A stretch of 5,721 nt of DNA from Deltaproteobacteria bacterium (GTDB lineage Bacteria; Myxococcota_A; Polyangia; HGW-17): contig QKIM01000048.1 of assembly GCA_003249585.1 (NCBI GenBank), positions 1-5,721 on the forward strand. The letters run 5' to 3'. Made by a program: the position numbers and the translations under genes. The notes under the pieces are model-generated. The model did not search any database. It was given only the letters and a program-made list of their open reading frames with translations, and was not told where the DNA came from. Positions 1 through 5,685 of this stretch are shown piece by piece; position 1 is the first letter of the stretch, and each line of letters starts with the position of its first letter.

Positions 1-1
1 C

Positions 2-424
2 TACACGATCATCGGGGATCACGTGAACGCGACCTCCCGGCTGGAGTCCATCAACAAGGTGTACGGCACCTCCATCATCATCAGCCGCCCCATCTGGGAG
101 AAGGTGCACGAGGTCATGTTCACCCGCAGACTGGATCTGGTCGCCGTCAAGGGCAAGAGCAGGCCCATCGAGATCTACGAGCTCCTGGGACACCGGGAGG
201 AGATCTCCGACGAGACGCTTCTGGCCTCGGTGTCCCTGCACGAGAAGGCGCTGGATCTCTACCTCGAGAAAAACTTCCAGGAGGCACTGTTCCACTTCAG
301 GAAGGGCGCCGCAGACTACCCAACCATGGCCACCTTCGCCCTCTTCGTCGAGCGCTGTGAATCCTTCCTCAAGGCGCCACCGCCGCCGGACTGGAAGGGT
401 GAGTGGATCATGAAGAGCAAGTGA
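2..424 (+). CDS. Class III adenylate/guanylate cyclase, C-terminal fragment (5' end outside window)
   Basis: This is the last 140 codons of a nucleotide cyclase gene; the frame is open from base 2 and runs off the left edge. The first visible residues, YTIIGDHVNATSRLE, match the class III catalytic motif (G-D-x-V-N-x-x-S-R-L-E). In this family the Asn and Arg stabilise the transition state when ATP (or GTP) is cyclised to cAMP (or cGMP). The catalytic domain continues through YGTSIIIS and ends near IEIYELLG. A short helical tail follows (EKALDLYLEKNFQEALFHF, then a RC and PPPPDWKGEW segment), resembling the TPR-like C-terminus common in CHASE2- or sensor-linked cyclases. The sensor half lies outside the window, so the signal and membrane topology are unknown. 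An in-frame GTG at 23 is internal, not a start. Identification as a cyclase is strong; ATP versus GTP preference cannot be read from this part. Confidence 0.9.
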   Translation, partial: YTIIGDHVNATSRLESINKVYGTSIIISRPIWEKVHEVMFTRRLDLVAVKGKSRPIEIYELLGHREEISDETLLASVSLHEKALDLYLEKNFQEALFHFRKGAADYPTMATFALFVERCESFLKAPPPPDWKGEWIMKSK

Positions 425-490
425 CCCGCCGGTCTCCTGATAAACCCTTTAAACGGCAAAACTATTTTCCTGCGAACCCCCACGGTCAGC

Positions 491-519
491 TTGACATTTT
501 TCCATTTCTTTAATAGAGC
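491..519 (+). promoter_or_regulatory. Probable sigma70-type promoter for zapA
   Basis: A perfect -35 hexamer TTGACA lies at 491-496. It is followed by a T-rich 17-base spacer and a weak -10 candidate, TAGAGC (514-519, three of six consensus positions). The whole stretch is clearly AT-richer than the flanking genes and lies 55-85 bases upstream of the zapA start. The -35 is convincing; the exact -10 is uncertain (an alternative, TAATAG at 511-516, is spaced too tightly). I saw no intrinsic terminator for the preceding cyclase gene in 425-490. Confidence 0.45.
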
Positions 520-574
520 GATACCATAACGGAACGGCCCGGCCGAAGCAGTCCTAGCGGGTCATGAGGTCAGC

Positions 575-862
575 ATGTCAGGAGAAACCGTTGAGATCAC
601 CATTGGCGGACAGGTCTTCAGCCTCCGCCCCCATGACGGGACCCTGTCCCTGGAAACGCTGGCAACCTATGCCAACTCCAAGCTGGCCGAGGTGACGGAC
701 AGCTCCGGGACCATCACCACGAGGGTCGCACTGCTGGCGCTCCTCAACCTGACCGAGGAGCTCTACTCCGAACGGGAGAAGCACCGAGAACTGCTCCGGA
801 ATATCGAGAGCAGGGCCGAGCGGATCCAGGAGTACCTGAGCTCCATGGAAGACGCACAGTAA
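575..862 (+). CDS. zapA: Cell division protein ZapA
   Basis: This 95-residue cytoplasmic protein matches the ZapA family, which binds FtsZ and bundles protofilaments to stabilise the Z-ring. The N-terminal strand-turn-strand (VEITIGGQVFSLRP, residues 6-19) corresponds to the typical V-x-I-x-G-x-x-F/Y segment. A first helix follows (about 24-40, LETLATYANSKLAEV). A long C-terminal helix (about 48-90) contains ALLALLNLTEELY and a charged coiled-coil tail, as expected for the dimer/tetramer-forming stalk. Length is normal for the family. The ATG is preceded by GAGGT at 566-570, a usable but close ribosome binding site. It sits downstream of a likely promoter and just upstream of a probable 6S RNA gene, an arrangement known in gammaproteobacteria and, from memory, in deltaproteobacteria. 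ZapA is divergent in sequence, so the call rests on the motif, size and context together. Confidence 0.85.
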   Translation: MSGETVEITIGGQVFSLRPHDGTLSLETLATYANSKLAEVTDSSGTITTRVALLALLNLTEELYSEREKHRELLRNIESRAERIQEYLSSMEDAQ

Positions 863-885
863 CACTATCACCGTCCTCACGGGCG

Positions 886-915
886 TTAACCCCCTGGATT
901 CTCCAGGCATAGATT
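886..915 (+). promoter_or_regulatory. Candidate promoter for the 6S-like RNA
   Basis: TTAACC (886-891, four of six to TTGACA) and TAGATT (910-915, four of six to TATAAT) are 18 bases apart. This would place the transcript start near 920-923, close to the first base of the long closing stem at 919. The spacer contains a perfect dyad, CCTGGA-TTC-TCCAGG (893-907), with no following T-run. An alternative promoter further in (TTCAAA 926-931, 16-base spacer, GATAAT 948-953) would instead start inside the element. The assignment is tentative. Confidence 0.3.
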
Positions 916-1093
916 GTTGAATAGATTCAAAGGAAAAACCTTATATAGATAATCCCCGGGAGAGACTCCCATGGATTGACATTTTGTGGATTCCCCCGTG
1001 GGGCATCCATCGAATGCTCAGGGAAGGGCAATGACCGACCGTCACGGGCGCGACCTTTTCTAGTGTTTACAACCAATTGAATCTATTCGCCAA
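914..1093 (+). ncRNA. ssrS: Probable 6S RNA (ssrS-like) between zapA and rny
   Basis: 6S RNA is a roughly 160-200 nt rod-shaped RNA that binds sigma70-RNA polymerase holoenzyme by mimicking an open promoter. Seen here: bases 919-930 (GAATAGATTCAA) pair exactly with 1077-1088 (TTGAATCTATTC). The stem extends outward by a G-U pair and a 3-bp TTG/CAA (914-916 with 1091-1093), and inward by GG/CC (932-933 with 1073-1074). Inside is a poorly paired, A/T-rich zone on both sides (934-953 and 1056-1072) where a central bubble would lie. It encloses a local AAGG/CCTT hairpin (930-942). Distally there are stacked short helices: CCCG 955-958 with CGGG 1045-1048, TCCC 967-970 with GGGA 1021-1024, and an apical hairpin 987-1009 (TGGAT/ATCCA plus CCCC/GGGG). 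Size, closing stem, bubble and position beside zapA all fit 6S. I matched no primary-sequence consensus, so exact ends and identity remain inferred. No U-tract terminator follows, so readthrough into rny is likely. Confidence 0.55.
919..1088. repeat. 12-base inverted repeat arms (919-930 and 1077-1088)
   Basis: GAATAGATTCAA at 919-930 is the exact reverse complement of TTGAATCTATTC at 1077-1088, with outer arm ends 170 bases apart. Each arm is itself nearly palindromic: TTGAAT-AG-ATTCAA at 917-930 is perfect, and TTGAAT-CT-ATTC at 1077-1088 is imperfect. The favoured reading is the closing stem of the 6S-like RNA. The alternative is a pair of operator sites for a dimeric regulator flanking the rny leader. 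Confidence 0.7.
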
Positions 1094-1117
1094 ATTGGTG
1101 ATCTCCGATCACACCAA
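1093..1117 (+). promoter_or_regulatory. Leader hairpins competing next to the rny ribosome binding site
   Basis: Two stems cannot form together. ACCAATT (1072-1078) pairs perfectly with AATTGGT (1093-1099). Alternatively TTGG-TGATC (1095-1103) pairs with GATCA-CCAA (1107-1117, two-base bulge) around a TCC loop; this second hairpin covers the first bases of the Shine-Dalgarno sequence. The upstream arm of the first stem also overlaps the inner end of the 6S-like closing stem. The pairings are visible in the sequence; a regulatory role is inference. Confidence 0.35.
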
Positions 1118-1125
1118 GGAGGTGA
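1116..1125 (+). promoter_or_regulatory. Ribosome binding site of rny (full-length Shine-Dalgarno)
   Basis: AAGGAGGTGA is complementary over ten bases to the usual 16S rRNA 3' end. The core GGAGG at 1118-1122 lies six bases before the GTG at 1129. It fixes the start of rny at this GTG and predicts strong initiation despite the non-ATG codon. Confidence 0.9.
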
Positions 1126-1128
1126 ATT

Positions 1129-2691
1129 GTGACCCCTGTCTATGTGATACTGGCTGCTGTCGCGGCAGGCATCGCCGGGCTCTTTGCAGGAAAATTTCTC
1201 GCAGACAAGAAGGCTCGAACCGTCGAGGGAAATGCCCATGACCGGGCAAAGAAAATCACCGACGATGCGCAAAAGGAGTACGACCAGCTGCTGCAGAAGG
1301 CGACGCTGGAGAAGTCTCAACTGATCCTCGACGCCAAGGGACAACTGGAGAAGGAGTCCAAAACCTTCCAGAACAAGGTCCGAGAACGGGAGAAGCGTCT
1401 GGTCCGCCGGGAGCAGCGCATCGAACAGACCGAGAAGGAGCTCGACCGCAAGGACAAGGACCTCGAAAAGCGGGAGAACGTCCTCACGGTGAAGGAAGAA
1501 GAGACCGAAGCCAACTGGACCAAGGCCAACGAGTCTCTCGAACGGGTGAAGGGACAGCTCGAGTCCATCTCCCGAATGACCCAGGAGGAAGCCAGGACCC
1601 TCCTCGAGGAGAAGGTCATCGACGAGGCTCGGCACAACGCGGAGGATCGGCTCAAGGAGATCGAACAGGAGACCGAGGAGCAGGTGGACCGGACGGTGAA
1701 GAACATCATCGTCGGAGCCATCCAGCGGTACGCCAGCGACTACGTCACCGACCGCACCGTCTCCGTTGTCCAGCTTCCCAACGACGACATGAAGGGCCGC
1801 ATCATCGGTCGCGAGGGCCGGAACATCCGCGTCTTCGAGGCGGTGACCGGAGTCGACGTCATCATCGACGACACCCCCGAGGCCGTCATCCTCTCCTGCT
1901 TTAACCCCGTCCGCCGGGAGATCGGCAAGCTCGCCCTCACCCGCCTCATAGCTGACGGCAGGATCCACCCCACGCGCATCGAGGAGGTGGTCACCAAATG
2001 TGAGGAAGAGCTGGCCACGACCTGCCGCAAGGTCGGGGAGCAGGCCGCCTTCGATCTCGGCCTCCAGCGCATCCACCCCGAGCTCCTCTACCTTCTGGGC
2101 ACGCTCAAGTTCCGCTCCTCCTACGGGCAGAATCTCCTCAAGCACTCCGTGGAGGTCGGGCATCTGGCGGGCATGATCGCCGCGGAGCTGGGGATCGGCG
2201 CGAAGTACGCGCGACGCGCAGGCCTCCTCCACGACATCGGCAAGGCCATCGATCATCAGGAGGAAGGGTCCCATGCCGCCGTCGGCGCCATCACCGTCAA
2301 GAAGTATGGAGAATCGGCACGGATCATCCAGGCCGTCGCCAGCCACCACGGCGAGGTAAAACCCAAATCCCTGCTGGATCATATCATCCAGATCGCCAAC
2401 ACCCTCTCGGCACAGCGCCCTGGTGCGCGCAGGGAGTTCTTCGCCTCCTACATCAAGCGCCTTGAGGATCTGGAGACGCTGTGCGCCTCCTTCCCCGCCG
2501 TCAAGAAGGCCTACGCCATCCAGGCGGGGCGTGAGATCAAGGTGATGGTCGAGAACCGCTCGACAGGGGATCAGGGAGCCCTCCTCCTGGCCAAGGAGAT
2601 CGCCTCCCACATCGAGAACCACCTGGCCTATCCCGGCCAGATCAAGGTAAACGTCATCCGCGAGACGAGGGCGAGCAACTATGCCCGGTAG
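1129..2691 (+). CDS. rny: Ribonuclease Y (membrane-anchored endoribonuclease)
   Basis: RNase Y starts bulk mRNA decay by endonucleolytic cleavage at the inner membrane. The product has 520 residues, the same as the Bacillus subtilis protein. In order: an N-terminal membrane helix (residues 4-20); a highly charged coiled coil with no proline between residues 4 and 216; a KH RNA-binding domain (about 210-280) with GRIIGREGRNIR at 223-234 and DDTPEAV; then an HD domain (about 335-430) with H339, the H368-D369 doublet in GLLHDIGKAIDH, and HH at 406-407. The C-terminal IQAGREIKVMV and GQIKVNVIRETRA are also hallmark stretches. One oddity is seen: the segment usually written A-D-A-[IL]-S-A-x-R-P-G-A-R-R reads ANTLSAQRPGARR, so Asn424 replaces the Asp expected to be the last HD metal ligand. 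The GTG start is set by a perfect ribosome binding site. The 3' end overlaps the YmdB-family gene by 11 bases, the conserved partner arrangement, implying translational coupling. Confidence 0.97.
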   Translation: MTPVYVILAAVAAGIAGLFAGKFLADKKARTVEGNAHDRAKKITDDAQKEYDQLLQKATLEKSQLILDAKGQLEKESKTFQNKVREREKRLVRREQRIEQTEKELDRKDKDLEKRENVLTVKEEETEANWTKANESLERVKGQLESISRMTQEEARTLLEEKVIDEARHNAEDRLKEIEQETEEQVDRTVKNIIVGAIQRYASDYVTDRTVSVVQLPNDDMKGRIIGREGRNIRVFEAVTGVDVIIDDTPEAVILSCFNPVRREIGKLALTRLIADGRIHPTRIEEVVTKCEEELATTCRKVGEQAAFDLGLQRIHPELLYLLGTLKFRSSYGQNLLKHSVEVGHLAGMIAAELGIGAKYARRAGLLHDIGKAIDHQEEGSHAAVGAITVKKYGESARIIQAVASHHGEVKPKSLLDHIIQIANTLSAQRPGARREFFASYIKRLEDLETLCASFPAVKKAYAIQAGREIKVMVENRSTGDQGALLLAKEIASHIENHLAYPGQIKVNVIRETRASNYAR

Positions 2692-3511
2692 TCTCACCTC
2701 TCCCGACGACCTCCCCTCGGGATCCGGATTCAGGATGCTCCTCCTCGGAGACGTGATGGGGATGGCCGGGGTCAAGGCCGTCACCCGGATCCTCCCCGAT
2801 CTGAGACGAGACTGGGGCCTGGATTTCGTGATCGTCAACGGAGAGAACTCCAACGGCTTCGGCATGATCCCCGAGTCCGCCACCAATCTGCTCCGCAGCG
2901 GCGTCGACGTCCTCACGGGAGGAAACCACACGCTGCGCCCCTCTGCCATCCACGGCGTGCTGGAGAAGAACCCCCGGGTACTCCGGCCCCACAACCTCGG
3001 CAGCGCCACGACCCCCGGACGGGGGTTCGGTGTCTACGAGAGCCCGGGAGGCGTGCCGGTGGCCGTGATCAACCTCATCGGGCAGGTGTTCATGGAGCCC
3101 GCCGACAGCCCCTTCAACGCCTTTGACACCATCTACGCGGAAGTCTCCTCCCAGGCGCCCCTGGTGATCGTGGACTTCCACGCCGAGGCCACGGGCGAGA
3201 AGGTCGCTCTGGCTCATCACTGTGACGGCCGGGCGAGCTTCATCGGCGGAACCCACACCCACGTTCCCACGGCGGACGCCCGGATCCTCCCGGGCGGGAC
3301 GGGGGCCATCACCGATCTCGGCCTCTGCGGCGCCTCAGACGCCATCATAGGCATGGAACCGGAGGCCATCCTGGGCAAATCACGCCACGCGATCCCCTCC
3401 CGGTTCAACCCCGCACGGGGACAGGTGCACCTCCAGGGCGTCCTGGCCTTCCTCGACCCGACCAGCGGCAAGACCCTCGATGTCCTGCGAGTGGACCTCC
3501 CCATCCCCTAG
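2681..3511 (+). CDS. ymdB: YmdB-family (TIGR00282-type) metallophosphoesterase
   Basis: This family comprises dinuclear-metal phosphoesterases. In Bacillus, YmdB hydrolyses 2',3'-cyclic nucleotides and is encoded directly after RNase Y, as here. The 276 residues carry the family motifs in order: LLGDVMG (Asp23), VNGENSNGFG (Glu55, Asn56), GGNHTL (Asn82, His83), VDFHAEATGEK (His167), and GGTHTHVPTADARILPGGT (His192, His194). The familiar tail ITDLGLCG...IIGMEPEAI follows. All expected metal ligands are present. The usual GNHTWD reads GNHTLR here. The ATG at 2681 lies inside the end of rny and adds about 18 residues (low-complexity, S/P/G-rich) before the point where homologs begin. The ATG at 2735 (MLLLGDVMG) is a real alternative start and would give a more typical length of 258. 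Neither start has a strong ribosome binding site. A cytoplasmic protein: no signal peptide is seen. Whether it acts on cyclic nucleotides here is inferred from the family. Confidence 0.93.
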   Translation: MPGSLTSPDDLPSGSGFRMLLLGDVMGMAGVKAVTRILPDLRRDWGLDFVIVNGENSNGFGMIPESATNLLRSGVDVLTGGNHTLRPSAIHGVLEKNPRVLRPHNLGSATTPGRGFGVYESPGGVPVAVINLIGQVFMEPADSPFNAFDTIYAEVSSQAPLVIVDFHAEATGEKVALAHHCDGRASFIGGTHTHVPTADARILPGGTGAITDLGLCGASDAIIGMEPEAILGKSRHAIPSRFNPARGQVHLQGVLAFLDPTSGKTLDVLRVDLPIP

Positions 3512-3519
3512 ACCCCCGC

Positions 3520-3525
3520 AAGGAG
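3520..3525 (+). promoter_or_regulatory. Ribosome binding site of the first DsbA-like lipoprotein gene
   Basis: AAGGAG lies seven bases before the ATG at 3533 and fixes that start. It lies within the 21-base gap after the YmdB-family gene, which has no room for a terminator, supporting co-transcription. Confidence 0.85.
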
Positions 3526-3532
3526 TCAACAC

Positions 3533-4525
3533 ATGTTCAGAAAAGCCTTCCTCATCGTGATGCTTCTCTTCCTGGCCGCCTGCAAGGACGACAAGGTGAG
3601 TCTCGACCATCCGAGCCCCACCTCCAAGGACCCCTCCGGTCAAAAGGCCGCCGCCCCAAAGGCACCGGACGCAGGTGAGATCCCGTGCGAGGCCCTCTTC
3701 ACCTCCCACGGCCACTGCTTCGTCCCCGCCACGCAGAAGGTGTACAACGTCCCCCGGGGCACCTCACCCATGAAGGGGGGCGAACACCCTCTGGTCACCA
3801 TCGTCGAGTTCACGGACTTCCAGTGCCCGGCATGCAAGGACTTCGCCCTAGAGCGCATCCCCGAGATCCTGAAGAAGTACGGCAAGGACGTCGGGATTGT
3901 CCTCAAACACTATCCCCTCAGTTTCCATCCCATGGCCCTGACCATGTCCCAGGCGGCCGAAGAGGTACGGGCGCAGAAGGGCGAGGCGGCCTTCTGGAAA
4001 TTCCACGACGTCATGTACAAGGGCAGCGAGGCCCCGCTGACCGCGACATGGATCAGGTCCCAGGCCGAGGCCATGGGGCTCGACATGAACAAGTACGACG
4101 CTGCCCTGAAGAAGGGCACGCACAAGACCGCTATTTCCCGCGATATGCAACTGGGCCGCGAGGTTGAGCTCGAGGGGACGCCGTGGATCTTCGTCAACGG
4201 CACCCTCGCTCGTCGCAAGTCCGTCGACGTCATGGTCTCCGAGGCCCTCTCCGAGGCGAAAAAGGCCGTGGAGGCGGGGACTCCCCGTGAGAAGATCTAC
4301 GGCTTCCTGACGGACCACGGAAAGCTCTTCCATGAACGCAAGCTGGACAGCCAGACCCACAAGACCGAGCTGGAGAAGTTCAAGACGGGATTCCTCTCAA
4401 AGTGCAACAAGAGCGCACGGGACTTCCAGACCTTCTACGGCGTGGTGTACGGCTGCAGCAAACAACAGACCAAGTGCAAACCCTTCATGGACTGCATTCA
4501 GAAAACCATCTACGGCAAGAAGTGA
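3533..4525 (+). CDS. DsbA-like thioredoxin-fold lipoprotein, copy 1 (CPAC active site)
   Basis: A predicted periplasm-facing thiol-disulfide oxidoreductase of 330 residues. The N-terminus (MFRKAFLIVMLLFLAAC) is a lipoprotein signal with lipobox LAAC, so Cys17 should be acylated; K18-D19-D20 follow. Residues about 20-50 are a P/A/K-rich linker. The thioredoxin/DsbA domain (Thioredoxin_4-like) starts near LVTIVEFTDFQCPAC: the CxxC is C98-P-A-C101, and the cis-proline loop is EGTPWIFVNG (Pro217), with the helical insertion between. Six further cysteines are unusual: C52 and C62 ahead of the domain, and C291, C308, C315 and C321 in a C-terminal tail. All six recur with nearly the same spacing in the next gene. 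The family is expected to oxidise, reduce or isomerise disulfides; which of these applies, and the redox partner, cannot be told. No DsbB/VKOR/DsbD gene is in the window. It probably shares an mRNA with rny-ymdB and the paralog 11 bases downstream. Confidence 0.88.
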   Translation: MFRKAFLIVMLLFLAACKDDKVSLDHPSPTSKDPSGQKAAAPKAPDAGEIPCEALFTSHGHCFVPATQKVYNVPRGTSPMKGGEHPLVTIVEFTDFQCPACKDFALERIPEILKKYGKDVGIVLKHYPLSFHPMALTMSQAAEEVRAQKGEAAFWKFHDVMYKGSEAPLTATWIRSQAEAMGLDMNKYDAALKKGTHKTAISRDMQLGREVELEGTPWIFVNGTLARRKSVDVMVSEALSEAKKAVEAGTPREKIYGFLTDHGKLFHERKLDSQTHKTELEKFKTGFLSKCNKSARDFQTFYGVVYGCSKQQTKCKPFMDCIQKTIYGKK

Positions 4526-4536
4526 GATCCTTCGTC

Positions 4537-5619
4537 ATGCGGCACGCCCTCCTCATCACCTCTCTCCTCATCTCCTGCAGCCACGAACCAGCAAAGAACA
4601 CCACGGATCCTGGGCAACCAGGGAAAGAAAACACGGCCAAGGATCGCAAGCTCGTGGACTCATTGAAGGAAAAGCCCGGTTTGAAAAAGCGGGACACGAC
4701 CCCCACCTGCGAGTCTCTCTTTGACAGTGTTGGGAAGTGCCTGATCCCCGCCCACGAGAATGTCTACAACATCCCCGTGAAGAACGCGCCCACCAAGGGT
4801 GCGACGAAGCCGCTGGTCACCATCGTGGAATTCAGCGACCTGGAATGTCCCGGCTGCCGGTACTGGGCGCTCAACACCTTCCCGGCCGTGCTCAGAAAGC
4901 ACAAGGGAGATGTGGCCGTCGTCTTCAGGCACTTCCCGCTGAGCTTCCATCCGCTGGCCCCCATGGCCGCCCAGGCGCTCTGCGCCGTCCGGGCGAAGAA
5001 AGGGGACACCGCCTTCTGGAAGGTGCACGATTTCCTTTACACCAACCAGCAGTCCATGACCTTTGAATTTCTCCTGGCCAAACCACCCAAGGGTTCCAAG
5101 ACCTCCAAGGATCCGATCCTCGCGCAGTTCGTTGCCCTGCTGAAGGGCCTCGGGATCGACCCCGTCGCCTACCGTCGCTCCCTGCTGCTGGAGACGTACA
5201 AGAAGGTCGTGGAGGCCGATGTGGCCTTCGGGAACAGCATCTCAGTCAACCAGACCCCCCAGGTCTTCGTCAACGGGCGCCTCCTCGAGAACCACGAACA
5301 ACTGGAAGATGCGGTTGAGCGTGAGATCAAGAGAGCGAAAAAGCTCATGGCCGACGGCGTAAAGCGGGAGAACCTGCTCAGCCACATTGCAGGCAAGGGC
5401 AGCCCCATTCTCAAACTCCCCATTCCCGAGAAGACCATCCGCACCCGGCTGACGAAACTGCGCCCCACCTTTCTCACCCAGTGCAAGACCTCTGAAAAAC
5501 TCAAACCCCTGGTGGAGATCATGAAAAAGTGCAACGCCATCCATGTCCGCTGCCCCGCCTTCACGAGGTGTGTCAACGAACGGATGAAGGAGCTGGCGTC
5601 ATCGGGCGGGAGGAACTGA
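4537..5619 (+). CDS. DsbA-like thioredoxin-fold lipoprotein, copy 2 (CPGC active site)
   Basis: A tandem paralog of the preceding gene, 360 residues from the ATG at 4537. MRHALLITSLLISC ends in a lipobox-like LISC (Cys14). That is short for a lipoprotein signal, so the in-frame GTG at 4522, which overlaps the upstream TGA as GTGA and would put this Cys at position 19, is a serious alternative; neither has a clear ribosome binding site. A charged linker leads to C58 and C68, then TIVEFSDLECPGC (C104-P-G-C107), SFHPLAPMAAQAL and the cis-proline loop NQTPQVFVNG (Pro241). The tail carries C316, C332, C339 and C345, matching copy 1 in spacing. Compared with copy 1 it has about 18 extra residues after VHDFLY and a private Cys149. 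Strongly shared stretches such as PLVTIVEF and PLSFHP indicate an old duplication rather than a recent one. Role: periplasmic thiol-disulfide exchange, direction unknown; the different CxxC dipeptide suggests a different redox potential from copy 1. Confidence 0.86.
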   Translation: MRHALLITSLLISCSHEPAKNTTDPGQPGKENTAKDRKLVDSLKEKPGLKKRDTTPTCESLFDSVGKCLIPAHENVYNIPVKNAPTKGATKPLVTIVEFSDLECPGCRYWALNTFPAVLRKHKGDVAVVFRHFPLSFHPLAPMAAQALCAVRAKKGDTAFWKVHDFLYTNQQSMTFEFLLAKPPKGSKTSKDPILAQFVALLKGLGIDPVAYRRSLLLETYKKVVEADVAFGNSISVNQTPQVFVNGRLLENHEQLEDAVEREIKRAKKLMADGVKRENLLSHIAGKGSPILKLPIPEKTIRTRLTKLRPTFLTQCKTSEKLKPLVEIMKKCNAIHVRCPAFTRCVNERMKELASSGGRN

Positions 5620-5635
5620 CCGCGATCCACAGCAA

Positions 5636-5667
5636 AAAAAAAGGCCACCCGAAGGTGGCCTTTTTTT
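5636..5667. terminator. Strong intrinsic terminator, probably bidirectional
   Basis: GGCCACC (5643-5649) and GGTGGCC (5654-5660) form a perfect GC-rich stem around a CGAA tetraloop. The stem is flanked by nine As before and seven Ts after, so A-T pairing can extend it to 14 bp. The T-run serves the plus-strand operon that ends 17 bases upstream. The A-run reads as a T-run on the minus strand, so it can also end the convergent gene on the right. Confidence 0.95.
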
Positions 5668-5685
5668 CATTCTTACTTAAAAGAA

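Noticed and set aside
958..970. GGGAG-AGA-CTCCC hairpin as a zapA terminator
   Set aside because: Perfect but only 5 bp with a three-base loop and no T-run. It is more likely part of, or incidental to, the 6S-like element. The 893-907 dyad was rejected as a terminator for the same reason.
976..985. Second copy of TTGACATTTT, identical to the promoter -35 region at 491-500
   Set aside because: No -10-like hexamer occurs at 16-19 bases downstream (the region is GGGGC-rich), and it lies inside the 6S-like folded element. Ten bases of shared A/T-rich sequence is not enough to call a promoter or repeat.
877..1050. Direct repeat TCACGGGCG (877-885 and 1042-1050)
   Set aside because: Nine bases in GC-rich DNA is close to chance, and the two copies have no shared flanks or periodicity.
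1066..1096. TTTACA (1066-1071) as the -35 of a separate rny promoter
   Set aside because: The -35 is five of six, but the best spaced -10 (CAAATT, 1091-1096) matches only three of six at a 19-base spacing. Not strong enough to list as a feature.
1060..3009. Very long open frame on the minus strand (about 649 codons) antisense to rny and the YmdB-family gene
   Set aside because: It lies opposite two clear, motif-complete genes. Its product is a low-complexity L/V/G/D/E-rich string without recognisable domains, as expected from the reverse complement of GC-rich coding DNA with few stops.
3685..4167. Overlapping plus-strand frames within the DsbA-like genes (for example 3685-4167, 4332-4724, 4737-5066)
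   Set aside because: They are out-of-frame readings of well-supported genes, rich in R/P/G/H with no domain, signal peptide or ribosome binding site.
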